Assembly: GCA_029448655.1 (NCBI GenBank)
Contig: JACCLO010000009.1
Coordinates: 806,001 to 870,000 of the forward strand
DNA from: Wolfiporia cocos
Taxonomy: Eukaryota > Basidiomycota > Agaricomycetes > Polyporales > Phaeolaceae
DNA: 64,000 nt
Reading direction: 5' to 3'
The translations under genes and the position numbers were made by a program. Positions within the stretch are counted from its first letter, which is position 1; each line of letters starts with the position of its first letter. Of this stretch, positions 34,701-43,312 are shown one piece after another. The notes below the pieces were generated by a model. It did not search any database. It saw nothing but the letters and a program-made list of their open reading frames with translations, and was not told the origin of the DNA.

Positions 34701-36329
34701 CAAGTCGTTGTCTTGCAAGATTTGTAATACTTGCTTGACAATACGACGGTGTTCCAACAGGTCGTTTCCGAACACAAGGATGTCGTCTAGGTAGACAATG
34801 ACCTTTCCTTCTCTGATAAGGTCACCTAGAATATCGTTCATCATGTGTTGGAACGTGCTGGGTGCATTACAAAAACCGAAGTACATGACTACAGCTTCGT
34901 AAAGGCCGTTAGGCGTAATGAATGCGGTCTTCCATTCATCTCCCTCCTTGATTCTTACGTTGTTGTAACCCCAACGCAAGTCGAGCTTCGTAAATATCGA
35001 AGCCTGGCTAAGCTTATCGATAAGCTCGTCTATGCGTGGGAGAGGGTACCTGTTTTTAATGGTTAAGTCGTTCACCTTTCGGTAATCGACTACCATTCGG
35101 GCTCCACCGTCTTTTTTAGGGACGAAGAAGACCGGACTCGCGATCGGGGATTTCGAGTGTCGGATGTAGCCCTTCCGTAACTCTTCCTGAATCCACTGAT
35201 CTAACGAGTTCGCTTCCTGAGGAGACATCTTGTATGCCTTACTCGGGGGCGGTAGTACCGCGTCATCGGGGAAGTCGATGGCGTGGTCGTATGGTTTCCG
35301 TTCGGGCATCCTTTCGGACGCGCGTTGAGAAAATACCGTGGGACCAAACTCCTGGTATTCCTCCGGAACCAAGGATTTCCATTTCTGGAGATCCGCATCT
35401 GTCAGGAATTCATCGTCCGATTTCTCCGTTATCGACTGAATGGCGTCGATAAGGAGTTCCGTTCCTTCGTCAAGGGTGTTCACCCAAGCGACAAAGGGAT
35501 TCTCAGGCTCCTCTAAGCCGAGAAAATCTATTGGAAAGTCGTTGATGATCTGATAGATGTTGCGGGGTTCAATTTCATCTTCTTCCTCAGAAATCGAAAC
35601 CCGTTTGCCATGTTTGCATTTTTCCGTACACCGATATGTGAAAGTTCCTTCCGGCCAATTGAAGTCCGGGTTGTGTTTCAGGAACCAGTCATATCCGAGG
35701 ATCACATCCGCATTCTGTACGTTCATTACGTACAAGAATTCGGTGGACTTGTGTTCCTCGTGCACCATATAAGCCTTTACTGCCATATTGATATTACCGG
35801 CGGTATTAGAGGTACCGTCGGCGTTGCGAATCTCGAGAGGTGAAGGTAGTTTCTGAGTGACTAACTTCTCCTCATGGACGAGTTTCTTATCAATGACGCT
35901 TATTGATGCACCGGTGTCGATTAATGCCATGGCGTTTACTTTCTTTCCGTACACCCACAGTTCTACTTCGATAGAGAACGATTTATTGTCGTCTCGAGAA
36001 TCGTTTCCATGTACATTATACAAAGTGAAAAACTTCAGCGCGAGTGGGTCAGGATAAAAGTATTGTACAGGAGGGACACGTGTAGCTAGTGTCCTTGTCC
36101 TCCGGGCAAAGTCCATTGCCGAGTTACTGAATATTCCGAGATGGGATACCGAGTGACGTACGACCGCCTTATCTTCCCACAAGATAAGGGGTCTCTGTGA
36201 AGCCTCTTCGTAGAGGTGCGCTTCTTCGGGGCGCTGTACACTCCCAGCCGCTGCGGGGCTGGTGTGTTCTTCACAGAACGTCTTCGAGACGTGTGGTTGG
36301 GGCGAGGGGAACCGAGATGGTCCCGACAT
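31794..36329 (-). CDS. pol: Copy A pol: protease-RT-RNaseH-integrase-chromodomain-dUTPase
   Basis: 1511 residues. Order seen: aspartic protease with LIDTGAS (DTG 138-140); reverse transcriptase about 380-570 with YLDD at 513-516; RNase H about 655-780; integrase with zinc-finger His894, Cys924 and Cys927 and catalytic Asp957, Asp1020, Glu1056 (D,D-35-E); GPY/F module about 1184-1226 (SPRYLGPFRI); chromodomain about 1246-1296 (VEYRIRWKGF); and a dUTPase about 1370-1511. The dUTPase has all five trimeric-type motifs in order: [40 protein letters not shown]. It overlaps gag by 59 nt in the +1 frame, with its own ATG in the overlap, so +1 frameshifting or re-initiation is implied. Chromovirus membership is clear; a fused dUTPase after the chromodomain is not the standard layout. 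Confidence 0.96.
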   Translation of the reverse strand: MSGPSRFPSPQPHVSKTFCEEHTSPAAAGSVQRPEEAHLYEEASQRPLILWEDKAVVRHSVSHLGIFSNSAMDFARRTRTLATRVPPVQYFYPDPLALKFFTLYNVHGNDSRDDNKSFSIEVELWVYGKKVNAMALIDTGASISVIDKKLVHEEKLVTQKLPSPLEIRNADGTSNTAGNINMAVKAYMVHEEHKSTEFLYVMNVQNADVILGYDWFLKHNPDFNWPEGTFTYRCTEKCKHGKRVSISEEEDEIEPRNIYQIINDFPIDFLGLEEPENPFVAWVNTLDEGTELLIDAIQSITEKSDDEFLTDADLQKWKSLVPEEYQEFGPTVFSQRASERMPERKPYDHAIDFPDDAVLPPPSKAYKMSPQEANSLDQWIQEELRKGYIRHSKSPIASPVFFVPKKDGGARMVVDYRKVNDLTIKNRYPLPRIDELIDKLSQASIFTKLDLRWGYNNVRIKEGDEWKTAFITPNGLYEAVVMYFGFCNAPSTFQHMMNDILGDLIREGKVIVYLDDILVFGNDLLEHRRIVKQVLQILQDNDLFAKPEKCFFEQSSIEYLGMIISKGKVEMDPKKVAGVMDWPTPAKVKDVQAFVGFANYYRRFIKDFSKVVKPLTELSKKNTQWNWGPEQAEAFQTLKEAFTSAPILRIPDQESPFRVEADSSDYATGAVLSQYSSEDKLWHPVAFYSKSLSAPERNYEIYDKELLAIIRALEEWRHYLEGHPHKFEVWSDHLNLTYFKSAQRLTRRQARWSLYLTRFNFTMCHKPGKTMLTADPLSRRPDHEEGVELDNRDQILLKPEYFTVRALEASQQEIQSGDEDLLRQIRQALMDDQITKDYQELLKSGPKEFGKDLQEWNMEAGLLLRRGKVYVPKEPKELRTKIMELHHDHVTAGHFGRWKTYELLSRNYWWPGMTTMVKQYVEGCDTCQRMKNHNQTPYGPLQPLPVPEAPWDTVTIDLIVHLPPSGELKQFNAIMVIVDRLTKRAHFIPTSDKITAKELANLLYLRIYPNHGLPKQIISDRGPQFAAALFKGWCEQLGIQRSMTTAYHPQADGQTERVNQILEQYLRCYIDVIQKDNWSWFLPTAEFAYNNAASETTKNSPFFVELGRHPNAGPTNLRPTQYVDLNVIAYERWSAQEQAKAAMKLAAERWSWYYDQHKRSVPFKVGDKVLVDARSWQDSERSLSPRYLGPFRIIEQLSPVTFRVHMDEQYRAYHPVFHASKLVMYKDPVHQKKPEPQPEMVDGEELWEVEKILDHRLRAGRVEYRIRWKGFGINDDSWVREADLDSAYDILQEYKASHPIPMQDVPLRRSARRKEAVHVFDPDSDDWEADECTWPDDWPQYREEFAKDPKQRMVRHPDGGWMSADINQNADLKIVVGEGGRMPEKGTKDSVGFDLYTATGDVLPAHGQTEYNTKLKIQVPFGTYGRIAPRSSLARKGIDVMGGVIDHDYQGEVIIILRNHSDISIDIRAGDKIAQLICEVAKDPHITLHGKSYFEKIKSERGTGGFGSTGK

Positions 36330-38265
36330 TGGCGACGGTGGTGGCGGGGGCCGAGGGTCCTGCTGAACTTGAGTCAGCCGTCACTTCTTCCCAGATCGTT
36401 CGGGCACGATACGTCTTGCCATCCGCGGGGGGCGCCGAGTACGGCTTCTTGCCAGAAGCCTGTCCCTTTCCACTACCCGAAGGAGCAGCCGTGGTCTTTC
36501 CAGACGCGGCAGCTGCATCCTTCGCCCTTTGTTGTTCGGCCCGCTGAGCGGCAGGCACGAACGTTCCCGCAGCCTTGTCTGTCGCAAGCTTAGGACACTT
36601 GTTGAAGTAGTGTCCCGTCTGCTTGCAGTAAGTGCAGACGGCGTTGGCGGTATCGGCGGGGGCTTTGGCGGGCGCCTTTCCCTTGTCCTTTTTCTTCTCC
36701 GACTTCTTTGCAGAAGCGGAGGACGTCTCCTTCTTTTCGGCAGGTGCCGAGTCCTTCTTGCCGGCTTTTTCGAAGATCGACCCCTTGATCTTGTCTGGAT
36801 ATGACGTTTGGTACATTTCCAGAGCGAAGTCGATGAGGGGCTCGATGTCGGTCGGGGCCTTGAAGAACGGAGTCTTGCCGAGGACGTTTAAGGTGTCCTT
36901 GACCTTTTCCGGGAGAGTCTCGGTGAATTCCCACACCAGAGTCTCGTTGGCGGTTTCGGAGAGTCGGCCGAGGGTGCGGAACCGTTCGCAGTAATTGAAA
37001 TAATTCGATTCTGCCAGTTCCTTGCCCTTCGTGCCGTAGTAGCCGCGAATTTCCTTCTTCGCGATCTCCTTATCCGTCATTTTCCCATATTGCACCATTA
37101 CGGATTTGGTGAAGTCCTCCCAGGTGCCGAGAGGTTCACCGTTTCCTGCCTTTTTGATGAGCGGCGAGAAAAATTTGTATGCGTCCCCTGTGACGCGGAA
37201 GAGGGCCGTGGTGATACGGTCATGGTCGTCGTAGACCCTGAGCGTACCGAAGTACAGGCCCATCTTCTCCACCCATTCCTGCGCAGTCACCTTTCCAGAT
37301 GACCCAGAGAATTCGGGGGGAGGGGGGATTTTCAGGTTTTGAGGCAGACCTGGAATCTGCGGGGCGACGGCTGCTGCAGCAGCGGCTGCAGCTTGTGCGG
37401 CGGCAGCGGCCTCGGCTGCTCTGGCTTGAGCATGACCGGGGGCCGGTGCCGGGTCTTCCGGGGGCGTGCGGACACCGGGAGGGTTGGGAACGGAGGGATT
37501 CTTGCGAATCCTCCGGAGTTCCTCGTCGACCTTCTCCATGCGTTCGGCAAATGCATCCTCGAGGTCGTCCAGCCGGGACCGGTAATCCTTCCGGAGCTGC
37601 TTCTCCATTTCGGAGAGCTTGGCGGTGTACTCCTGTCGGAGTTCCTTGCCGAGGTCCACCATGGTGGACAATACCTCGTTCCGGACCGAATTGACCGCTT
37701 CGTGTAGCTCGTCTTGGGCCTTCTGTTCGATTGCCCTGGATTGCCCAGCCAGGGAATCGATTCGTTCATGGATACGCTCCAGGCGGGCGTGCACCATTCG
37801 ACCGAGGACGTCGGTGGTGTCGTGGCTTATTGCCGCACTTCGTTGGACGGCGGCGTCGAGGATTGGCCCATGTATGGACCCATCCACCTTGTGGTGTTCC
37901 TCCTCGGGGAGGTACGCCTTGAGCTGGTTTTCGACCACGGCGTTGGTCTGCCGTATTGGTCCGGAGAACTCCATTTCCAGAGTGGTGGCGGGCCCGATTG
38001 GGCGGGTGCGACGAGCCGGGGGGTAACCGGCAATGGGGGTGCCTGGGCGTGTACCCATGGGGTTGGTCGGAGATTCCCTTTGCGGGGGGATAAACTCCGG
38101 CACTTCTTCTTCCTCATCTTCTTCCTCTTCTTCCTCGCTGAGATGCTCCAGCGTCACCAGTTGCTGAGTTCCCGAGGGACCAGCTACCGGTGTCACCGGG
38201 CCTTCTGAGCGGAGGCGCATCTTGCGGGGAGCGAGGGGAGTGCTGACGGAGGAGGTGGAGGACAT
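36271..38265 (-). CDS. gag: Copy A gag
   Basis: 664 residues from MSSTSSVS, the start shared by all three copies (an in-frame upstream ATG at 38307 is not usable in copy B). Regions: an acidic Glu run near 43-55; a predicted coiled coil about 160-255; an Ala-rich linker 283-300; the capsid-like retrotransposon gag region about 315-485; a Lys-rich segment; and one zinc knuckle of CX2CX4HX4C form (Cys544, Cys547, His552, Cys557). It forms the virus-like particle and packages RNA. The last 59 nt overlap pol. Confidence 0.93.
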   Translation of the reverse strand: MSSTSSVSTPLAPRKMRLRSEGPVTPVAGPSGTQQLVTLEHLSEEEEEEDEEEEVPEFIPPQRESPTNPMGTRPGTPIAGYPPARRTRPIGPATTLEMEFSGPIRQTNAVVENQLKAYLPEEEHHKVDGSIHGPILDAAVQRSAAISHDTTDVLGRMVHARLERIHERIDSLAGQSRAIEQKAQDELHEAVNSVRNEVLSTMVDLGKELRQEYTAKLSEMEKQLRKDYRSRLDDLEDAFAERMEKVDEELRRIRKNPSVPNPPGVRTPPEDPAPAPGHAQARAAEAAAAAQAAAAAAAAVAPQIPGLPQNLKIPPPPEFSGSSGKVTAQEWVEKMGLYFGTLRVYDDHDRITTALFRVTGDAYKFFSPLIKKAGNGEPLGTWEDFTKSVMVQYGKMTDKEIAKKEIRGYYGTKGKELAESNYFNYCERFRTLGRLSETANETLVWEFTETLPEKVKDTLNVLGKTPFFKAPTDIEPLIDFALEMYQTSYPDKIKGSIFEKAGKKDSAPAEKKETSSASAKKSEKKKDKGKAPAKAPADTANAVCTYCKQTGHYFNKCPKLATDKAAGTFVPAAQRAEQQRAKDAAAASGKTTAAPSGSGKGQASGKKPYSAPPADGKTYRARTIWEEVTADSSSAGPSAPATTVANVGTISVPLAPTTRLEDVL

Positions 38266-38408
38266 TGTGAATCTGTTTGTGACGAATGTTAGTTTCCGGT
38301 TACTCATTGTCTTAGATTCTTAAGAAGGGATTGGGTTTGAAAGCTGCAACTTTCGTTATAGATCACACTCGCACTCTATTTCAGAGTTAAAAGATGATAG
38401 TATTGCTA

Positions 38409-39332
38409 CTACACAATCGCGAGTATATCCTCTTCTACCGAAGTAGTTGAGGGCCCTGCCACCTTGTCAGGTGGTGTTACACCGAAGGCAAAAGTAATAT
38501 GTAGCGCTACGCATTCTGCTACGATACGGGCTAAGTCCGTACGCCAATCCAAAAAGGAAATACTGCCGAGCTGTTTACAGTACTTTTTCATAATTCTCCA
38601 ATCTCTATTTGTGATCCTCCCTCGTCTCGCTCTATCCTTTACGTTATCCACCAGATCCTCCAATTCTACTACCATAGTATGGAAACGCATGTCGTTTTCC
38701 ATATGGAAGCCTGGGTAATTAGGGGGGTGGTTGGCGAGAGGAGTGAGGCGAGTGAGAGTGCCTTCTAGCATGGGAATAACTTGATCGCATGCTTGGAGAG
38801 GCTTCTTCTTCCCGAAGACGAGGGAAGGGTCGAGAATCTTGTGGTTGGCCGGAACAGAAGGTCCGGCCGCCGGGCTGGAGAGACGGAGGGCCAGTGAAGA
38901 AGCTGCTTGCTTGGCTTCCTTGGCGGCTTGTTTGGCGGCGATTCGCTTATTCAGCTTATCGCGGGCGAGCTTGAGCTTGTTGAGTTCGCGGAGTTCGATT
39001 AGGTTCTCCATGGCGGTAATGGATTGCGCTAGCTTCTCTTCCTCTGTCCAGATTCGTTTGGCGAGTGGAACTGGTTTGGGAGGTCGAGGAGCGGGTTTCC
39101 CAGCCTCAGCAATGTGCTTTGGCATGTGGACGGGAATCTCCCAAAGATGGAGTTTCCCAGTGTAATCTTCCTTTACAGGAAGCGTGTAGGTGACGTCCTC
39201 TGCCCGAGGAATGTCGGCGGTGTCGATGCGGCTGAGAAGGGACCGCTTCGCCGGCTTGACGTAGGGGGCAGTGGAGGAGCCACGTGTGCGACGGGTAACG
39301 CGGGGCATGATTCTAGAAAGTGCAGCCTTCAT
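38409..39332 (-). CDS. Copy A ORF1, extra protein upstream of gag, unknown
   Basis: 307 residues, sense orientation, ending about 145 nt before the gag ATG. The N-terminus is very basic (MPRVTRRTRGSS, then VKPAKRS). The middle (about 90-150) is a Lys/Glu/Ala-rich helix, probably a coiled coil. The C-terminal third is globular (NYPGFHMENDMRFHTMVVEL, then RRGRITNRDWRIMKKYCKQL). No zinc finger, protease or polymerase motif. Copies B and C keep the full 307 codons. Between A and B I count 3 replacements against about a dozen silent changes, so it is maintained as a protein. Ty3/gypsy elements normally have no gene before gag. A nucleic-acid binding or packaging role is only a guess from the basic N-terminus. 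Confidence 0.85.
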   Translation of the reverse strand: MKAALSRIMPRVTRRTRGSSTAPYVKPAKRSLLSRIDTADIPRAEDVTYTLPVKEDYTGKLHLWEIPVHMPKHIAEAGKPAPRPPKPVPLAKRIWTEEEKLAQSITAMENLIELRELNKLKLARDKLNKRIAAKQAAKEAKQAASSLALRLSSPAAGPSVPANHKILDPSLVFGKKKPLQACDQVIPMLEGTLTRLTPLANHPPNYPGFHMENDMRFHTMVVELEDLVDNVKDRARRGRITNRDWRIMKKYCKQLGSISFLDWRTDLARIVAECVALHITFAFGVTPPDKVAGPSTTSVEEDILAIV

Positions 39333-40317
39333 GAGAAACGAAGTTTCCCAGTGATACGTCCAAGAACAGGAATAGAAGGGATTATGTAAGGTAGGGTAGT
39401 GGACTCCTTTTCAGGAGCAAAGAAGGTGTACTACGGGGCATAATTACTCTTATGTTGCGCGCAAACCCTGTGCCGAGACGGCGCGGATATTCGCATGACC
39501 CTAACGGTCAGAGGCGCCGACTCCAGGGGTAGAGTTGCTGACTGCCAGGCCGGTTCCTGGGTCAGATGATTGGGAATCGGATACACGACACCGCCCCGGA
39601 GGGACGATGCCGGAAAGTGGCTGGGATTTTACATCCCTTAGCCTGTCCATGCTTCAACAATGAGGTTGCCGTCTACAGACTATCACGGGGACTTTTTCAG
39701 GACATTGGAATACCATCGCGTCCACAGGTAAGTGGATTAGCCCTAAGGCGCGCAAGTGTACCCCTTTGCCCTATTTGACCCCATGACGTGCACGCCGAAC
39801 TGCCCGGAGGACTTATGTTTTGTGGCTATCGCACTTGTCCTTTGGCAGGATTATCCGAAGATGATCCCCCTCACTGCTTTTCCCATGACGGGTTCAAAGC
39901 AGGGCCCTTACGCCTGGGCGGCGGCTTTGGAAAATTCCCATGCCATCATAATGATGACCCTGTGAATAGCGATGGGGCGCTGAACAACGCTTGCCATGGC
40001 AGGGGGTTGGGCGCACACAGGCAGACCGTCCCCTTTTCTTCACAGGCGGGTCTTAACCGCTCACAGTCCAAGCTTGTCAGCGAGGACCGTGTCTCCTTGA
40101 CCCTGGAGTCCGGGTTAGGTAGGCCTCCTGCCTAAAAAGGCGGTGTGGCTTCCCTGGTTGCCAATCCTCTGCCGAGGATGGCGATGTATCCCCCAGATCT
40201 CAACTATCATCCCAATCGCCTTGTCAGGCAGAAAGGAATGTGCGCAGCAACGAGCAATACACCCCTGTAGGATAGAGACCCAGGCCCAAGCGCAAGCGCA
40301 AGGGCGGGGGTAGGGGG
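39333..40317 (-). other. Long leader of copy A
   Basis: About 1 kb between primer-binding site and ORF1 with no shared open frame. It contains several short upstream ATGs. It may carry packaging signals or an internal ribosome entry structure; the sequence does not show which. Copy B differs strongly from A and C over part of it. Confidence 0.6.
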
Positions 40318-40330
40318 AGATTTGTTCTTA
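40318..40330 (-). other. Self-complementary primer-binding site of copy A
   Basis: In element orientation the LTR is followed by TA and then AGAACAAATCT (40328-40318). This is the exact reverse complement of AGATTTGTTCT (40463-40453) inside the LTR, where the transcript should start. It matches no TGG-starting tRNA primer site. The 2-nt TA spacer fits integrase end-processing. Confidence 0.85.
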
Positions 40331-41030
40331 TGACACAGACTAGACTGTGGGACTCACACTATAACCTTATAGGCGACTTGAAGGAGTTGCAGAAGGTTGG
40401 TGAGGAGGCTAGTGGGCGCAAGCAGAGATGGTATGTAACTGTGCGAATGCAGAGAACAAATCTAAGGCTTATCCGCAGTGATAGCCCTACTTATATACAT
40501 GCTTTGTTTGGTTACTCGAAGAGGAGCCAAACAGTTAGACGGTCTGTGCGCAGACATAACCAAATACAGTTAAGTCGTAAACTACAGTAGACCATGTGCG
40601 CCGGTAATGGCCGCACCAGTAAGAACGTTTGTTTGGACCGTAGGTCCGTGTTGTGGAAGTGGCTGGAGCTACGTTAGTAAGCCATGCATGTGATGCTTAT
40701 ATACCGGTATCGGAATATGAGTAATCGTGAGGGCATTGGCATGTGATAACGAGCGGGCCGCTTATCCAATTGTACTGACATAGCCCGGTACCGGGATATG
40801 AGTAAGGCGCGTGACACCGGAGGTTAGTCCGCTGAGTCATTGACGCGTACAAACGTGTTATGTACGTGTTGTTATGACAGGTGGACGTATACCGCGTTGT
40901 GTACGTGTTGTTTGGTTGCGTGTACGTGTAGACGGGCGCTTAGCAGCGTAAATGTCTACAAGGTCGTAGAAATACCAGATAAATAGGTAAAAATACGGGA
41001 AAAATAGTGGCATGTCCCAAATCTGTGACA
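40331..41030 (-). repeat. 5' LTR of copy A
   Basis: 700 bp. In element orientation a TATATAA box (40497-40491) lies about 34 nt before the predicted transcription start at 40463, giving U3 of about 567 bp and R+U5 of about 133 bp. Confidence 0.95.
40491..40497 (-). promoter_or_regulatory. TATA box of copy A 5' LTR
   Basis: TATATAA in element orientation, 28-34 nt upstream of the A of AGATTTGTTCT that pairs with the primer-binding site. Equivalent boxes are at 53482-53488 (copy B, minus) and 43132-43138 (copy C, plus). Confidence 0.75.
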
Positions 41031-41296
41031 CCTCGAGCAATCAAACGACTAAGTCCTCGAAGTGCACATTGACTTCTCGGGCTTAGGCGAGTCTTATATT
41101 CTATTCGACTCGCACTTGAACAGATTATATCCTCTAACGCGTATTGGATATTAACCGATCTCCTAAGGACTTCACTTAGGACCCGAAGGCATCTAACGAG
41201 TATTTGCCTTGCATACGGCGACGTGCCTACGTGCAGAAGAACGATCTATATTCGCGACTCGAATATACGAACGGGTATTCGACCCGTAACAGTAGC

Positions 41297-41802
41297 CTTC
41301 ACTGATTTATCTTCAGTTTCTCAGTTGGCACTCCAAGTAAAGCTGCACCTTTGCAATGATAAAATCATTTCTAAGTCCCTGTAGGCCATTACAAACACCA
41401 TGTTGTTGGTATATAGATTTATATTGTATGACTACCATTGTACTTTGCCTACTGCAGTGGTATACAAATCTACTCACAAAGAAAGACTAGCTATGGGGCA
41501 TATATCTTGGATAATGCAAATGCAAATGTGAGCAGTGCGGTGAGCATCTACTTCAGTGCTTCAGTGCTGGAGCTTCATCGTTATATCTTAAGTGGCGTCC
41601 AGTGCTATGCTTAAGGCATATACCCTTATATACCTTAAGTGGTATCCAGCCTATGCTTAAGGCATATATATGTGCATCTTAAGTAGCATCTGTTGCTGTA
41701 CTTAAGGCATATACATTATACATCTTAAGTAGCATCCAGTGCTACACTTAAGACATATATCTTCATGTCTGGCAGAATCCGGCGGAATCCGGCGGACCAG
41801 GG
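41297..41802 (-). repeat. Foldback element, right inverted arm
   Basis: Inverted counterpart of the left arm, displaced about 10.7 kb by the solo LTR and chromovirus A. It carries at least one more CTTAAG-type subrepeat than the left arm, so the arms have changed in subrepeat number. Confidence 0.85.
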
Positions 41803-41806
41803 AATT

Positions 41807-42594
41807 CCGGTGTTCATCATTGAAGGCCGCAACATCAGCAAAGTGCGAGATCGTAGATATATTCATATCTACGTAGATATACCTAGCAGGTCCTGTAAAT
41901 GTAGGTGGACCGGTATAGTCATGTATAACCCCCTTATAATAGCAGGTCCGCGCAATAGCAAGTGCCCAAGGGGCACGTTCTTGCAAGGACGCTGCGCCCA
42001 GGCGAGTGCTATTGCAAGGACCTTACCTGAGGCCCCTGCAGTTGCGACGACCTTATCTGAGGCCCTTGCTACTACGAGGACCGTATGATAGCGGTTGCCT
42101 GTGAGGGCAGTTTCTCCTGGAGGGCTAGTACTATATTGGACTGTGTTGTTTCAGGTCCAGGAGTATAACACCAACGGAAATTTGCATTGTATTGAAACAT
42201 GCATGAGTGCTAATGGGAGGACTACCAGTTGAAGTGTATGGCCTTCTGCATTGACGGCGTTCACGTCATCCGTTGTAATCATTGTCTTTGCGCTCGCCAT
42301 CCTCATCCCTGCCCCTAAGCCCATCATCACAAAACTCTCCCCCACCAACACCTCCTCCGCCAGCGCATGCAGGGAGCAGGTACAGCGGGACCTACAGCGG
42401 GGTCGGCATGGATAGTAGTATGCGGCACTGCTGTTCCATGGCCAATCAGAACTTGGAATCAAATACTATATGTATGTACGTACCGGCGCTGCCAGGTGGT
42501 GAGGTGGTGGCAGGTGATCGATGCAAGCGTCAAGTATCTCAAGAAAAACACATGAGGAAGGAGGTATACACGTCCATGTGCGACTTCACGTACC
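41807..42594. other. Host spacer between the two transposon nests
   Basis: About 790 bp. It includes about three diverged 30-bp repeats at 41978-42075 (units with GAGGCCC and GACCTTA). A stop-bounded stretch (about 42230-42414) could encode a hydrophobic segment on the plus strand, but the minus strand is equally open; I assign no gene. Confidence 0.5.
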
Positions 42595-42599
42595 GAAAC

Positions 42600-43299
42600 T
42601 GTCACAGATTTGGGACATGCCACTATTTTTCCCGTATTTTTACCTATTTATCTGGTATTTCTACGACCTTGTAGACATTTACGCTGCTAAGCGCCCGTCT
42701 ACACGTACACGCAACCAAACAACACGTACACAACGCGGTATACGTCCACTTGTCATAACAACACGTACATAACACGCCTGTACGCGTCAATGACTCAGCG
42801 GACTAACCTCCGGTGTCACGCGCCTTACTCATATCCCGATACTGGGCTATGTCAGTACAATTGGATAAGCGGCCCGCTCGTTATCACATGCCAATGACCT
42901 TACGATTTCTCATATCCCGATACCGGAATACAATAATCACATGCATGGCTCACTAACGAAGCTACAGCCACTTCCACAACATGGACCTACGGTCCAAACA
43001 AACGCTCTTACTGGTGCGGCCATTACCGGCGCACATGGTCTACTGTAGTTTACGACTTAACCATATTAGTTACGTCTGCGCACAGACCACCTTCATGTTT
43101 GGATCCCTTACCGGTAACCAAACAAAGCATGTATATAAGTAGGGCTATCACTGCGGATAAGCCTTAGATTTGTTCTCTGCATTCGCACAGTCACATAACA
43201 TCTCTGCTTGCGCCCACTAGTCTCCTCACCAACCTTCTGCAACTCCTTCAAAGTCGCCTATAAGGTTATAGAGTGAGTCCCACAGTCTAGTCTGTGTCA
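42600..43299 (+). repeat. 5' LTR of copy C
   Basis: 700 bp, TGTCACAG...CTGTGTCA. TATATAA at 43132-43138; predicted transcript start AGATTTGTTCT at 43166-43176. Confidence 0.95.
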
Positions 43300-43312
43300 T
43301 AAGAACAAATCT
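43300..43312 (+). other. Self-complementary primer-binding site of copy C
   Basis: TA followed by AGAACAAATCT (43302-43312), exact reverse complement of 43166-43176. Confidence 0.85.

Larger units (their letters stand above)
31055..41030 (-). mobile_element. Complete Ty3/gypsy chromovirus with dUTPase, copy A
   Basis: 9,976 bp flanked by the 5-bp duplication CCTCG (31050-31054 and 41031-41035). The two 700-bp LTRs appear identical by eye, so the insertion is recent. Reading on the minus strand: 5' LTR, self-complementary primer-binding site, about 1 kb leader, 307-codon ORF1, gag, pol with terminal dUTPase, polypurine tract, 3' LTR. All frames are open, so this copy may be competent. It sits inside a solo LTR that sits inside a foldback element. 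Confidence 0.96.
30602..41291 (+). mobile_element. Solo LTR of an unrelated LTR retrotransposon, split by chromovirus A
   Basis: Starts TGTTACGG and ends CCGTAACA (a TG...CA element with 8-bp inverted ends), flanked by the 5-bp duplication GTAGC at 30597-30601 and 41292-41296. Excluding chromovirus A and one copy of its duplication it is 709 bp (30602-31054 plus 41036-41291). Removing it restores the hairpin of the foldback element, which proves the insertion. A TATA-like GTATATAAAC lies near 30940. No internal coding region remains, as expected after LTR-LTR recombination. Strand is assigned from the TATA only. Confidence 0.88.
30049..41802. mobile_element. Foldback (long-TIR) element, interrupted by nested insertions
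   Basis: Outermost layer of nest 1. Ends are CCCTGGTCCGCCGGATTCCG on the left and its complement on the right, flanked by AATT at 30045-30048 and 41803-41806. AATT is palindromic, so the duplication length is uncertain. Without the insertions the element is about 1.06 kb and is nearly one long hairpin: left arm about 30049-30533, a loop near 30534-30583, and right arm 30584-30601 continuing at 41297-41802. No coding capacity, so it is non-autonomous. Arms contain repeated CTTAAG-centred subunits. Confidence 0.85.

Noticed and set aside
38266..38307. Upstream ATG for gag of copy A (MSNRKLTFV)
   Set aside because: The same ATG is out of frame in copy B, and all three copies share the MSSTSSVS start.
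42230..42414. Hydrophobic open stretch between the transposon nests, suggesting a gene fragment
   Set aside because: Open on both strands, no start in a good context, no splice support and no family recognised.
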